From assembly GCA_947367855.1 (NCBI GenBank), contig CANBFE010000003.1:1-64000 (forward strand): a DNA stretch of 64,000 bases. The letters run 5' to 3'. Source of the DNA: an uncultured Lachnospiraceae bacterium. GTDB lineage: Bacteria; Bacillota; Clostridia; Lachnospirales; Lachnospiraceae. Made by a program: the position numbers and the translations under genes. Position 1 is the first letter of the stretch. Every line of letters starts with the position of its first letter. Positions 46,383 through 55,058 of this stretch are shown piece after piece. The notes under the pieces were generated by a model. The model searched no databases, had not been told where the DNA came from, and saw only the letters and a program-made list of their open reading frames with translations.

Positions 46383-47627
46383 ATGACAGTATTTGAGGAA
46401 CTGAAAGCCAGAGGCCTTCTGGCGCAATTGACAGACGAGGAAGAGATTAAGGAATTGATCAACAATGGTAAGGCCACCTTCTACATCGGATTTGACCCCA
46501 CGGCGGACAGCCTGCATGTAGGGCATTTTATGGCGCTGTGCCTGATGAAGAGGCTGCAGATGGCAGGAAACAGGCCCATTGCCCTCATCGGCGGCGGCAC
46601 GGGCATGATCGGAGATCCCTCCGGAAGAAGCGATCTGAGGACCATGATGACCAAAGAGACAATTGCCCACAACTGCGAGTGCTTTAAGAAGCAGATGAGC
46701 CGCTTTATTGAATTCGGCGATCGCCTGGAGGAGGGCAGCTCCAAAGCCCTGATGGTGAACAACGCGGACTGGCTGATGGATCTGAACTATATAGAATTTA
46801 TCCGGGATATCGGGGTGCATTTTTCCGTAAACAGGATGCTGACGGCAGAGTGCTACAAGCAGCGCATGGAGAAGGGCTTAAGCTTCCTGGAGTTCAATTA
46901 CATGATTATGCAGAGCTATGACTTCCTGAAGCTGTATGAAAATTACGGCTGCAATATGCAGTTCGGCGGCGATGACCAGTGGAGCAATATGTTGGGCGGT
47001 ACGGAGCTGATCCGCAGGAAACTGGGCAAGGATGCCTACGCTATGACGATTACGCTTCTTCTGAATTCCGAAGGAAAGAAGATGGGCAAGACCCAGAAGG
47101 GGGCGGTATGGCTTGATCCGGAAAAGACCTCACCCTTTGAGTTCTACCAGTACTGGAGAAACGTGGCGGACGCGGATGTACTGAAATGTCTGCGGATGCT
47201 GACTTTCCTGCCTATAGAGCAGATTGACGAGATGGACAAGTGGGAAGGCAGTCAGCTGAACCAGGCCAAGGAGATTCTGGCGTTCGAACTGACCAAACTG
47301 GTTCACGGCGAGGAAGAAGCCGGGAAAGCCCAGGAGAGCGCCAGAGCGCTGTTTTCCGGCGCTGCGGAAGGGGCCGATATGCCCACAAGCCAGCTGAAGG
47401 AAGAGGACTTCAGGGATGGCGTTATTGATATCCTGGGGGTACTGACGGCATCCGGGCTTACCGCGTCCCGCTCCGAGGCCAGGCGCGCAGTGGAGCAGGG
47501 CGGAGTCACGGTAGACGGAGAGAAGGTTGCCGATATCAAGACTGCATACCGGCCGGAACAGTTTGCGGGAGACGGAATTGTAGTCAGACGCGGCAAGAAG
47601 AATTACAAGAGAATCATAATGAACTAA
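46383..47627 (+). CDS. tyrS: Tyrosyl-tRNA synthetase
   Basis: 414 residues. [13 protein letters not shown] holds the HIGH motif (HVGH); [13 protein letters not shown] recognises tyrosine; [13 protein letters not shown] is the KMSKS loop (KMGKT). The C-terminal S4 domain ([20 protein letters not shown]) is intact. No T-box leader fits in the 95-bp gap upstream. Confidence 0.97.
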   Translation: MTVFEELKARGLLAQLTDEEEIKELINNGKATFYIGFDPTADSLHVGHFMALCLMKRLQMAGNRPIALIGGGTGMIGDPSGRSDLRTMMTKETIAHNCECFKKQMSRFIEFGDRLEEGSSKALMVNNADWLMDLNYIEFIRDIGVHFSVNRMLTAECYKQRMEKGLSFLEFNYMIMQSYDFLKLYENYGCNMQFGGDDQWSNMLGGTELIRRKLGKDAYAMTITLLLNSEGKKMGKTQKGAVWLDPEKTSPFEFYQYWRNVADADVLKCLRMLTFLPIEQIDEMDKWEGSQLNQAKEILAFELTKLVHGEEEAGKAQESARALFSGAAEGADMPTSQLKEEDFRDGVIDILGVLTASGLTASRSEARRAVEQGGVTVDGEKVADIKTAYRPEQFAGDGIVVRRGKKNYKRIIMN

Positions 47628-47914
47628 GGCAGGGAGCTGTTTTGTGCGCTGTGCACAGAAAAGCAAAACCCTGAACAGGGAACAAGGTGTAAAGGCTTCT
47701 TTAAGAGGAAAGGGTGCGGCAGAAAAGTATTGGCAGCAGGCGAGCACTGGAGAGACGAAAAAATAGACGGTGTAATTTATGATATGTCCCCGTCTCCGAG
47801 TTTTCGGTTATCTCATTAAGGGCATTTCCGCATATTAAGATGACCCTGGGCGAAATCTTTGAGGGACTGGATTAAGAACAGGAGCCGTTGACGCTGTGGG
47901 AGAATTCTGACGCT

Positions 47915-49555
47915 TCATCGGCGCTTTTTCTTTCGGAGGAAAATTCCCAGGATTCCGAGACACAGCAGCAAGGCGCCGCCTGCCAGGCTTCCCCACAGCA
48001 AAAGCTTTCTGCGGGATTCCATGGCAGCCTGTTCCCGGGCGGCAGCTTCTGCGGCCTTTCTTGCGGCTTCTTCCGCTTCTTTTGCGGCCTGTTCCTGGGC
48101 GGCCTTTCTTGCAGCTTCCTCCGCCTCCTTTGCGGCCTGGGCTTCCGCGGCCTTTCTGGCGGCTTCCTGGGCCTCCCTTGCAGCCTGTTCCTCCTGAGCC
48201 TTCCTTGCGGCTTCTTTTGCTTCCTGTGCATCCTGTTCCAGTTCTTCCGGAAGATATCCCTGGGCGGTGACGGTGATGCGGAGCACATCGTCAGCCAGTT
48301 TTCCGGTTATCGCATAAATTTCACTGTTCAGGGCGTCGTCTTTGACCCGCCAGGTTTCATAGGCAGCCTGAATCTGTTCCGGCGTAAAGGAAGCCCGCTG
48401 CATCATCACTTCAATCCACATATCACGAGCCTCCACCACTTCCCGATGCCGCTGCCTGCACAGAGAAGCCGCCTGCTGCATGGCCTGCTGACGGGGATTG
48501 GTCTCCAGTGCGCCCATGTCAATTCCCTCTGCCAGTTCTTTTCCGGTAAAATTGCCCAGTTCTTCGTCTCCTGCCCGCAGACAGTAGGAATCTTCTTCCG
48601 AAAGTCCCTGGATGGAAAACCGCTGTTGGAAAAGGGCACCGGAGGATGTGTAACGGTTCATCAATTCACGGAATGCCGTAAATTCGCTGCGGTTGGCCAG
48701 AGGCAGTACCTCCGGAGCCAGAGTCAGACAGAGGCCTTTTTCTCCGCGGTAAAAATCCGAAATGGTGTTTCCCTGGGTCTGAGGTTCCCCGTCTTCCGGT
48801 ACATGAAGTTGGGACAGGACTTCCGGGTCTGCGCCCTGGGCCTGGAGTATGGAACAGGCAATCAGGACCTGTCCTGCGGCATTGGGATGGATACAGTCTG
48901 TAGTCAGGGTGTTTCCCGGGTCTTCCTGCTGCATGGTTTCCGTCAGGGCGGCCATAGGAGTATGCAGATCCAGATAACGGACTCCCCATTGGGCGGATTT
49001 TGTTTCCAGTTGATCCATGTATTCCAGAACCCTGCTTTCAAAGGCCCATTTTCTGCTGCCGTTTTTGGTGAAGTTCAGGGAGCAGTTCTCGTCGCAAACA
49101 GGCGGGGAGAGCAGCAGGATATCACTGCCCTCCAGGCCGTCTTCCTTCAGCCTTCCGATCAAAGCATCCATATTTGTTATGTAGTCTTCTGTGGATATTC
49201 CCAGAATGGCTTCATTGGTGCCCAACATGATCACCGCTTTGTCAAGCCCGTCAAAGGCGGGATCCTGATTATAAATATTCAGTACATCGCTGATTTTATA
49301 ACCCCCTGCGCTGATATTCCGGAATTCTATCTGTCGGTCAGGGAAAAGACTTAAGTAAAACAGATTGAGAATGTCCATGTAGGACAGGGGCGTGTAGGAA
49401 GCATAGGTGATGCTGTCCCCAATAAATCCAACGACATCTTTGTCACTGTAAAAATCCGGAGAATCTGACGACAGCGGCTCTGCCTGGACCGGCATGCCCT
49501 GCAGCAGAAGGAGGCACAGGATAAGGGACAGTTTTATAAAATATGTTTTCTTCAT
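47915..49555 (-). CDS. Surface SGNH hydrolase with Ala/Glu-rich stalk and C-terminal anchor
   Basis: 546 residues. A signal peptide (cut likely near VQAEP) is followed by an SGNH/GDSL domain: block I GDSIT, block III GTNE, block V DCIHPN with catalytic Asp/His. After a middle region (to about 425) comes a helical stalk of AREAQEAARKAAEAQAAKE-type repeats (about 430-510), then a membrane helix with a basic tail (RKKKRR). There is no LPXTG, so it is membrane-anchored with the esterase domain outside. Possible targets are acetylated wall or mucin glycans (inference). GAGGAG lies 8 nt before ATG. The stalk DNA is itself repetitive. Confidence 0.87.
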   Translation of the reverse strand: MKKTYFIKLSLILCLLLLQGMPVQAEPLSSDSPDFYSDKDVVGFIGDSITYASYTPLSYMDILNLFYLSLFPDRQIEFRNISAGGYKISDVLNIYNQDPAFDGLDKAVIMLGTNEAILGISTEDYITNMDALIGRLKEDGLEGSDILLLSPPVCDENCSLNFTKNGSRKWAFESRVLEYMDQLETKSAQWGVRYLDLHTPMAALTETMQQEDPGNTLTTDCIHPNAAGQVLIACSILQAQGADPEVLSQLHVPEDGEPQTQGNTISDFYRGEKGLCLTLAPEVLPLANRSEFTAFRELMNRYTSSGALFQQRFSIQGLSEEDSYCLRAGDEELGNFTGKELAEGIDMGALETNPRQQAMQQAASLCRQRHREVVEARDMWIEVMMQRASFTPEQIQAAYETWRVKDDALNSEIYAITGKLADDVLRITVTAQGYLPEELEQDAQEAKEAARKAQEEQAAREAQEAARKAAEAQAAKEAEEAARKAAQEQAAKEAEEAARKAAEAAAREQAAMESRRKLLLWGSLAGGALLLCLGILGIFLRKKKRR

Positions 49556-49622
49556 TGGAAAAGACTCCTCTAGTTTTTTATAACGTTATTATACAGACAG
49601 GGATTGGCAGTGTCAATCGTAC

Positions 49623-49651
49623 TTGTATCCCCCTGGGCATTTTGATATAAT
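49623..49651 (+). promoter_or_regulatory. Sigma-A-type promoter for the RlmA-like methyltransferase gene
   Basis: TTGTAT (49623-49628) and a perfect TATAAT (49646-49651) have a 17-bp spacer, 42 bp before the start codon. Confidence 0.72.
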
Positions 49652-49693
49652 ATGAAAACAGTGTTGCGCCAATTCATTGAAAGGAGAATGAAA

Positions 49694-50572
49694 ATGTATA
49701 CAAATATTCTGTCTGTCTTGCGATGCCCTCATTGCGGAGGAGAATTTGAGCTGACTGCAGCCGGGAAAGAGGGCGAAGAGATTCTGGAGGGCAAAATCGC
49801 CTGCGGGAAAGGACATGTTTTTTATATCCGGCAGGGAATTCTTGATTTTCAGTCCCAGGAACAGGAAAAACTCAATTCCTGGAGCGAGTATATTGGCGAA
49901 GAGGGCTACGATGATCTCGGGCAGAAGATTGAGGCCCGGAAAACGGAGAAGCAGAAGAAAATTGACAGAGACTTTCTGGACGCAATTGTGGGGGAGGCCG
50001 CAAAACTGAAATCCGGCTTTCTTCTGGATGTGGCCTCCGGCAGAGGGATACTCCTGGGGGAATTGGTAAAGACAGTCTCTGCGGATGTCAATCTGATTTC
50101 CACTGATTTGAGTTTTCGTGTACTGACCTTTGACCGGGCAGCATTGAAACGGACTGCTCCGCAGGTGAAAGTGAATTATATTGCCTGTGACGCCACGAAC
50201 CTTCCCGTCCGGGATGGCAGTGTTGACATGGTCTGCACCTATGCCGGTTTTACCAATATGATGGACCTGATGGAGAAGGGCATTGGGGAGGCAGCCCGGG
50301 TGTTGAAGGACGGTGCGCCGCTGATCAATTCCCCTGTATACATGGAGAAAAATGCGGAAGGCGCAAGAAAGGCTGCAAGATACTTTGCGGAAAATCAAAT
50401 GGAAGGCGCAGAGAAAATCTTTCTTCGCGAGGAACTGCTGACAGTCCATCAAAAGTATTTCAGTTCTGTCCGGGAAGAGATTATCTATGAAGGAATTGCG
50501 GAAGGGGTGGAATGCGATTTGATTCCCTGCGCCGGGGAATGGTTTGCCAATGCGCTGCTTGTTTCATCCTGA
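49694..50572 (+). CDS. SAM-dependent methyltransferase with N-terminal zinc finger (RlmA-like)
   Basis: 292 residues from ATG 49694 (AAGGAG 7 nt upstream). Zn ligands are CPHC and CGKGH, as in RlmA-type 23S rRNA methyltransferases. Motif I of class I SAM enzymes appears as FLLDVASGRG, and motif II is near LISTDLS. The rRNA role is likely by family, but the sequence could equally belong to a small-molecule methyltransferase with the same layout. Confidence 0.78.
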   Translation: MYTNILSVLRCPHCGGEFELTAAGKEGEEILEGKIACGKGHVFYIRQGILDFQSQEQEKLNSWSEYIGEEGYDDLGQKIEARKTEKQKKIDRDFLDAIVGEAAKLKSGFLLDVASGRGILLGELVKTVSADVNLISTDLSFRVLTFDRAALKRTAPQVKVNYIACDATNLPVRDGSVDMVCTYAGFTNMMDLMEKGIGEAARVLKDGAPLINSPVYMEKNAEGARKAARYFAENQMEGAEKIFLREELLTVHQKYFSSVREEIIYEGIAEGVECDLIPCAGEWFANALLVSS

Positions 50573-50855
50573 TTATTCGCGCCGTCTCCCACGACACTGA
50601 CATAGCATGAGGTATGTCCGGAAGTGTATAGGAAACTTCCGGAACCGCATTGCATTTCTGTTCTGTTTTAGAAGTCCCTATATAAGAGGCAGCAACAATT
50701 TTACTGTTTTGGAATGTTTTGATCTTTTGCAGAACTTTTTTCCCTTTTTCTCGTTTCTATTGACATAGAGGCATATTACTTGTCCTGGTGCGGACATCAT
50801 GCACTGCTTGCTCGGGAATGAAGGCATCGGTGTACTGGAGAAGGGAGGAATCTTT

Positions 50856-52265
50856 ATGACAGGGAAAAGGAGAAAAGGGAAGGAACGATTTGCAGGGTTT
50901 TTGAGGGTGCTTCTGTTGGCAGGACTACTGGCGGCTGTTTCCGGCTGCGGGAAATCAGACCCGTCGGCAGACCGGTCTGCAGATGAGTCAGCAGTGGATA
51001 ACCATGGGGAAGATCAGGCGGATATGGAGGTAAACGGGCGGACCCCGAACGGAGAAGCCCAGGACGGCCCCGGCGCAGCGATGACAGATGCGGAAAAGCA
51101 GGGGGCAGCAGCCGTCACGGATTTCGGCCTGCGGCTTCTGCAGCAATGCGTGGGCGATACGGGGACCGTTTCGGCGGCGGAACAGGAGGCCGCAGACCGG
51201 GAAGGACAGCAGGAAACGGAGAATCCGGTGGTCTCGCCGCTTTCGGTACTTTCCGCGCTGAATATGGCGGCGTACGGCGCGGAAGGGGAGACCCTGAAAC
51301 AGATGGAAGAGGCTTTTGGGATAACGGTGCCGGAGCTGTCCGCATACCTGTCTGCCCGGGGCGGCGCATGGGGGGATGGAAAATGCCGGTTGAACATGGC
51401 CAACGGTATCTGGTTTACAGAGGATGAAAGCTTTACCGTGGAGGAAGATTTCCTGAAGGCATGTGCCTCTTTATTCGACGCGGAGGTGCGGAGGGTTCCT
51501 TTTCAGGATAAGACTTTACAGGAGATCAACGATTGGGTGAAGGAAAAGACACAGGGAATGATTCCGGAGATTCTGGACAGGATCTGGCCGGAGGCAGTCA
51601 TGTACCTGGTGAACGCCCTGGCCTTTGAAGGGGAGTGGGAGGAAATTTACCGGGAAGACCAGGTGCGGGAAGGGGAATTTACCCGGGCTGACGGCACTGT
51701 TCAGCAGGTGGAAATGATGTATTCCCAGGAAAATCAATATCTGCAGGACGAACATGCCTCCGGATTCCTGAAATATTATGCAGGAAGGAAATATGCCTAT
51801 GCGGCGCTTCTGCCCGAGGAGGGAATGGATGCGTCAGAATACCTGCTCTCCCTGGACGGGGAAAGGCTCTGCCGGATATTGGCAAATCCGGTGGAGGCCC
51901 ATGTGCAGGCCTGGATTCCCAGGTATGAGAGCAGCTACAGCGCAGAACTTGGGGATATACTGCAGAACATGGGAATCAGGGATGGGTTTGATTCTTCCAG
52001 GGCCGATTTTTCCGGGATAGGCCATTCCGCAAACGGCAATATCTTTATCAGCCGCGTGCTGCACAAATCTTATATCGCTGTGGATGAGAAGGGGACGAAG
52101 GCAGGTGCCGCTACGGCAGTGGTGATGGAAGGGAGCGGAGCGATGGTGGAAGATGAAATCCGCTCTGTGTATCTGGACAGACCCTTTGTCTATATGATCA
52201 TAGACTGTGAATCCGGCGTTCCGGTATTTATGGGGATACTGAATCAGGCAGGCCGGGAGGAATGA
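50856..52265 (+). CDS. Serpin lipoprotein
   Basis: 469 residues. Lipobox AAVSGC (Cys31), a linker to about residue 110, then a full serpin fold (NPVVSPLSVLSALNMAAYGA, MANGIWF, MYLVNALAFEGEWE). The reactive-loop hinge DEKGTKAGAATAVVM is inhibitory-type: small residues at P12-P9, Thr at P8. Counting from Glu411 as P17 gives Ser near P1 in MEGSGAM. It should trap serine proteases at the outer membrane face. No protease gene is adjacent. GGGAGGAA lies before ATG; the first 19 codons of the open frame are dropped. Confidence 0.92.
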   Translation: MTGKRRKGKERFAGFLRVLLLAGLLAAVSGCGKSDPSADRSADESAVDNHGEDQADMEVNGRTPNGEAQDGPGAAMTDAEKQGAAAVTDFGLRLLQQCVGDTGTVSAAEQEAADREGQQETENPVVSPLSVLSALNMAAYGAEGETLKQMEEAFGITVPELSAYLSARGGAWGDGKCRLNMANGIWFTEDESFTVEEDFLKACASLFDAEVRRVPFQDKTLQEINDWVKEKTQGMIPEILDRIWPEAVMYLVNALAFEGEWEEIYREDQVREGEFTRADGTVQQVEMMYSQENQYLQDEHASGFLKYYAGRKYAYAALLPEEGMDASEYLLSLDGERLCRILANPVEAHVQAWIPRYESSYSAELGDILQNMGIRDGFDSSRADFSGIGHSANGNIFISRVLHKSYIAVDEKGTKAGAATAVVMEGSGAMVEDEIRSVYLDRPFVYMIIDCESGVPVFMGILNQAGREE

Positions 52266-52449
52266 GGGGAGCGGCTTTCGCGCTCCGATTAATATGACGA
52301 TGTGCGAAGCTGATCCGGGTTTCTATTATGGGACAAAAGACAGGTTTACCGACATTCCCTGTCCTAAATGCAGCAGCCGATTACAAAACCACTTGATTAT
52401 TCTTGGATGACGATTTATTTTTCAAACATTTCCGGGAACTCAAACGGAA

Positions 52450-52539
52450 TTAGATCCGGCAGCAGGCGATGAGGACAGGGACGGCGGCGAGAGCAACCGC
52501 ATACAGAACCAGAAGAAGTTTCTGGTAAGCCATGCCCAT
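52450..52539 (-). CDS. Possible 29-residue membrane peptide
   Basis: MGMAYQKLLLVLYAVALAAV and nine more residues form a single hydrophobic helix. Its ATG overlaps the stop of the upstream lipoprotein gene (TAATG), suggesting translational coupling. No separate ribosome site. Too short to place in a family. Confidence 0.35.
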   Translation of the reverse strand: MGMAYQKLLLVLYAVALAAVPVLIACCRI

Positions 52540-53264
52540 TAAAGTTCAGTGCTTTTAGAAGTAATGATAAAACCGTTTTCATTGTCTTCCGGCACGATGT
52601 CAAAAGTTACTGTACCAACATTGCTTTCATCCTCAAAATCAATGGTATATCTTACAGTAATAGAATCACCGGATTCTTCATAATCGGCAAATGTATAATG
52701 GTAATCCGGATAATCAGAAACACCAATGTAATAGTAACCATTCTGATAATAGAAAGAGGTTTGTCCCTGTTCCATATCTTCAAAAGAAGGCTGTACATCT
52801 GGCAGGTCAACGCCAAACACCAGTTTCGCATAGGATTCTGCTTCTTGCAGACTAATTTTAACAACTGTTTCATCAAAACCATCACGAGGTACGGTTTCTG
52901 TTTCTACACCTTCATATGCGCCGGTGTAAGAATAAAATAAGAAATCCCGCCAAAATGTGTCATCCATTGTTGTTTGGGAATTGAAGTCATTCAATTTTAT
53001 ACACATTTGTGTGAGAAAATTTTTTCCCTGTTCTGTAAGTTCAAAGGTTGTTTCTGTTTTGGGAAGGGATTCCTGCTCATTCTCCGCCGAACCGGTTGTT
53101 TCCATTTCGCTTGACGTTTCTTCCGGATCCTTTTTCGTGTCTGTTGGTGTTTCAGCTTCAAGAATAGAACTGCTGTTTTCCAATGCCTCATCCTTTTTAT
53201 CTGTTCCGCAGGCGGTTAGGCACAATACCGTGGTCATAAATATGAGTAAACATATTTTTTTCAT
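52539..53264 (-). CDS. Lipoprotein of unknown function
   Basis: 241 residues from ATG 53264 (AAAGGAGAG about 8 nt upstream). Lipobox CLTAC, a Thr/Ser/Glu-rich linker, then about 160 residues with ELTEQGKNFLTQM, YYYIGVSDYPDYHY and a beta-rich end. I recognise no family. AT-rich compared with the serpin and channel genes on either side, so possibly acquired. Confidence 0.75.
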   Translation of the reverse strand: MKKICLLIFMTTVLCLTACGTDKKDEALENSSSILEAETPTDTKKDPEETSSEMETTGSAENEQESLPKTETTFELTEQGKNFLTQMCIKLNDFNSQTTMDDTFWRDFLFYSYTGAYEGVETETVPRDGFDETVVKISLQEAESYAKLVFGVDLPDVQPSFEDMEQGQTSFYYQNGYYYIGVSDYPDYHYTFADYEESGDSITVRYTIDFEDESNVGTVTFDIVPEDNENGFIITSKSTEL

Positions 53265-53339
53265 TTTAAATACTCTCCTTTTCAAAATGTATTCTGTTAC
53301 AATGGGATTCATTATAGATCTTTTTGTATCAAAAGTAAA

Positions 53340-53438
53340 GCGTATCTTTCAGCTGCAAGCCGGATAGACCGGGAATTGCAGGAGGAATTTGACGCTCTGG
53401 CAGCGAAGCGTGATCGTTCCCGAAATGAAATGAGTTGA
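53340..53438 (+). pseudogene. Ribbon-helix-helix antitoxin-like fragment
   Basis: The frame reads AASRIDRELQEEFDALAAKR then DRSRNEMS before TGA. This resembles the C-terminal half of CopG/RHH-type antitoxins. There is no start codon in frame and no toxin partner. The rest of the 458-bp gap between the lipoprotein and channel genes shows nothing else. Confidence 0.4.
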
Positions 53439-53722
53439 TAGCTCTGGGCTGTGCCCTGGATCCTTTCGCGTTTATCCGGGAAGCCGGAGAGTAGGATATT
53501 TGTTGCTGTATATTTTGCACAATTATCTTTCAGTACAGATTTATGATATCGGAACAGGATAGAAGATTCAACTAAAATATTCTGGAGAAAGATCTGATTC
53601 CTGCCGAAAAAAGATATCCTGTCAGATAATTTATTTATGCTATTGTGATAATGCCCAAAATGTGCTAGAATAAACCATCATAGTTTATCTATGAAATACA
53701 AATCAGTTACGGAGGAAAAAAT

Positions 53723-54913
53723 ATGGAATTTCTTTCTACGATTGCCGCGACGATCGCGTCAGGGGTGTGGTCAGTGGTCAGCGCCCTGCTGATTCTGGTG
53801 ATTGCCTTTGTGGTGGCGGCTGTGGTAAAGTCCGCAGTGGTGAAGCTGTTGGGGAAGGGCAAGATAGGGCAGATTCTGGATAAGATGGACTCGCCGGGAG
53901 GCGGCAGCACCAGGGATTTCATCGGCAAACTGGTTCATTTACTGGTGTTCCTGCTCTTTGTGCCGGGGATCTTCAGCGCACTGGGGATGCGGGATGTGTC
54001 TGCGCCGATTACGAACCTGCTGAATACGGTGTGGGGCTATGTGCCCAATATTGTGGCGGCAGTGATTGTGCTGATAATCGGATTCTTTATTGCAAAGATG
54101 GTGCGTCAGCTTCTGGTACCCCTGTTTGACAGGCTGAACGTGAATAAGCTGCAGGAAAAGGCAGGTATTGAAGTGACCAGTACGGCAAAGCTCTCTTCAA
54201 CCCTGGCGTACATAGTCTATGTGCTGATCCTGATTCCCATGATTGTAATGGCATTGGACGTGCTGAACATTGATGTGATCTCACAGCCTGCAGTCTATAT
54301 GCTGAACCAGATTTTCGGATTTATCCCCAATATTTTTGTGGGCCTTGTGATTATCATTATAGGCTGCATGATCGGCAAATTTGTGGGCCAGATCGTGACC
54401 CGGCTCATTGCTTCTGCCGGACTGGATGCGAAGCTTACTGCGCTGATCGACAATGACAAGTATCAGTTCAGCCTTTCCAAACTGGTTGGAAATGTGGTGT
54501 ATGCGGTAGTGGTCATCTTCTTTGCGGTGGAGGGAATCAATGTCCTGAAACTGGATGTGCTGACCGAGATCGGTACGGCAGTGATCGGCTACATGCCTGC
54601 AGTGCTTAGCGCTGTTCTGATTCTGGCCATCTGCTTTGTGGCCGGTTCCGCAGCGGAGAAGGGCCTGCGGAAAAACGGTTTTGCCCTCTATGGAACCATT
54701 GCAAAATGCGCGGTGCTGACAGTGGGCGTGTTCATGGTGTTGAGTCAGCTGGGCATTGCTGCAGAGATCGTAAATGCTGCGTTTAAACTGGTTCTGGCTG
54801 CTGTTGCTGTTGCTTTTGCCATTGCCTTCGGCATGGGCGGAAGAGATTTCGCTTCCCATACTTTGAAAAAACTGGAAGACAATCTGGATAAGAATTCGGA
54901 TAAGGAAGAGTAA
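53723..54913 (+). CDS. CmpX-like mechanosensitive-channel-related membrane protein
   Basis: 396 residues with about eight or nine helices. The repeated unit VWGYVPNIVAAVIVLIIGFF / IFGFIPNIFVGLVIIIIGCM / VIGYMPAVLSAVLILAICFV is the conserved TM_helix (PF05552) pattern, three copies. The end AIAFGMGGRDFASHTLKKLE matches the MscS-like pore lining but stops before the large MscS beta domain. GGAGG lies before ATG. A weak terminator follows. Confidence 0.88.
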   Translation: MEFLSTIAATIASGVWSVVSALLILVIAFVVAAVVKSAVVKLLGKGKIGQILDKMDSPGGGSTRDFIGKLVHLLVFLLFVPGIFSALGMRDVSAPITNLLNTVWGYVPNIVAAVIVLIIGFFIAKMVRQLLVPLFDRLNVNKLQEKAGIEVTSTAKLSSTLAYIVYVLILIPMIVMALDVLNIDVISQPAVYMLNQIFGFIPNIFVGLVIIIIGCMIGKFVGQIVTRLIASAGLDAKLTALIDNDKYQFSLSKLVGNVVYAVVVIFFAVEGINVLKLDVLTEIGTAVIGYMPAVLSAVLILAICFVAGSAAEKGLRKNGFALYGTIAKCAVLTVGVFMVLSQLGIAAEIVNAAFKLVLAAVAVAFAIAFGMGGRDFASHTLKKLEDNLDKNSDKEE

Positions 54914-54970
54914 CAAAAGGATTTCTGCCGGTTGGGGATTCAGGAAAGAACGGATGCCCCGGAGGGCAGG

Positions 54971-54998
54971 GGCGGACAGAACAGGAAATTCTGCCGCC
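54971..54998 (+). terminator. Possible terminator of the channel gene
   Basis: GGCGG-A-CAGAA pairs with TTCTG-CCGCC (one bulge) across a 7-nt loop. The following CTTTCAT is only a weak T tract. Confidence 0.45.
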
Positions 54999-55015
54999 CT
55001 TTCATAATTACAGGG

Positions 55016-55051
55016 CCTCCTACATATACATGTAGCAGTATATGTAGGAGG
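55016..55051 (+). promoter_or_regulatory. Perfect 14-bp hairpin enclosing the spoIVA Shine-Dalgarno
   Basis: CCTCCTACATATAC (55016-55029) pairs perfectly with 55038-55051 across the loop ATGTAGCA. The right arm contains AGGAGG (55046-55051), exactly 7 nt before the spoIVA ATG; the left arm begins with its complement CCTCCT. TTTTTC follows, so the same element could act as a terminator. Either way it can block spoIVA expression. Confidence 0.75.
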
Positions 55052-55058
55052 TTTTTCT

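Noticed and set aside
50760..50790. TTGACA upstream of the serpin gene
   Set aside because: The following sequence lacks a TATAAT-like box at the right distance.
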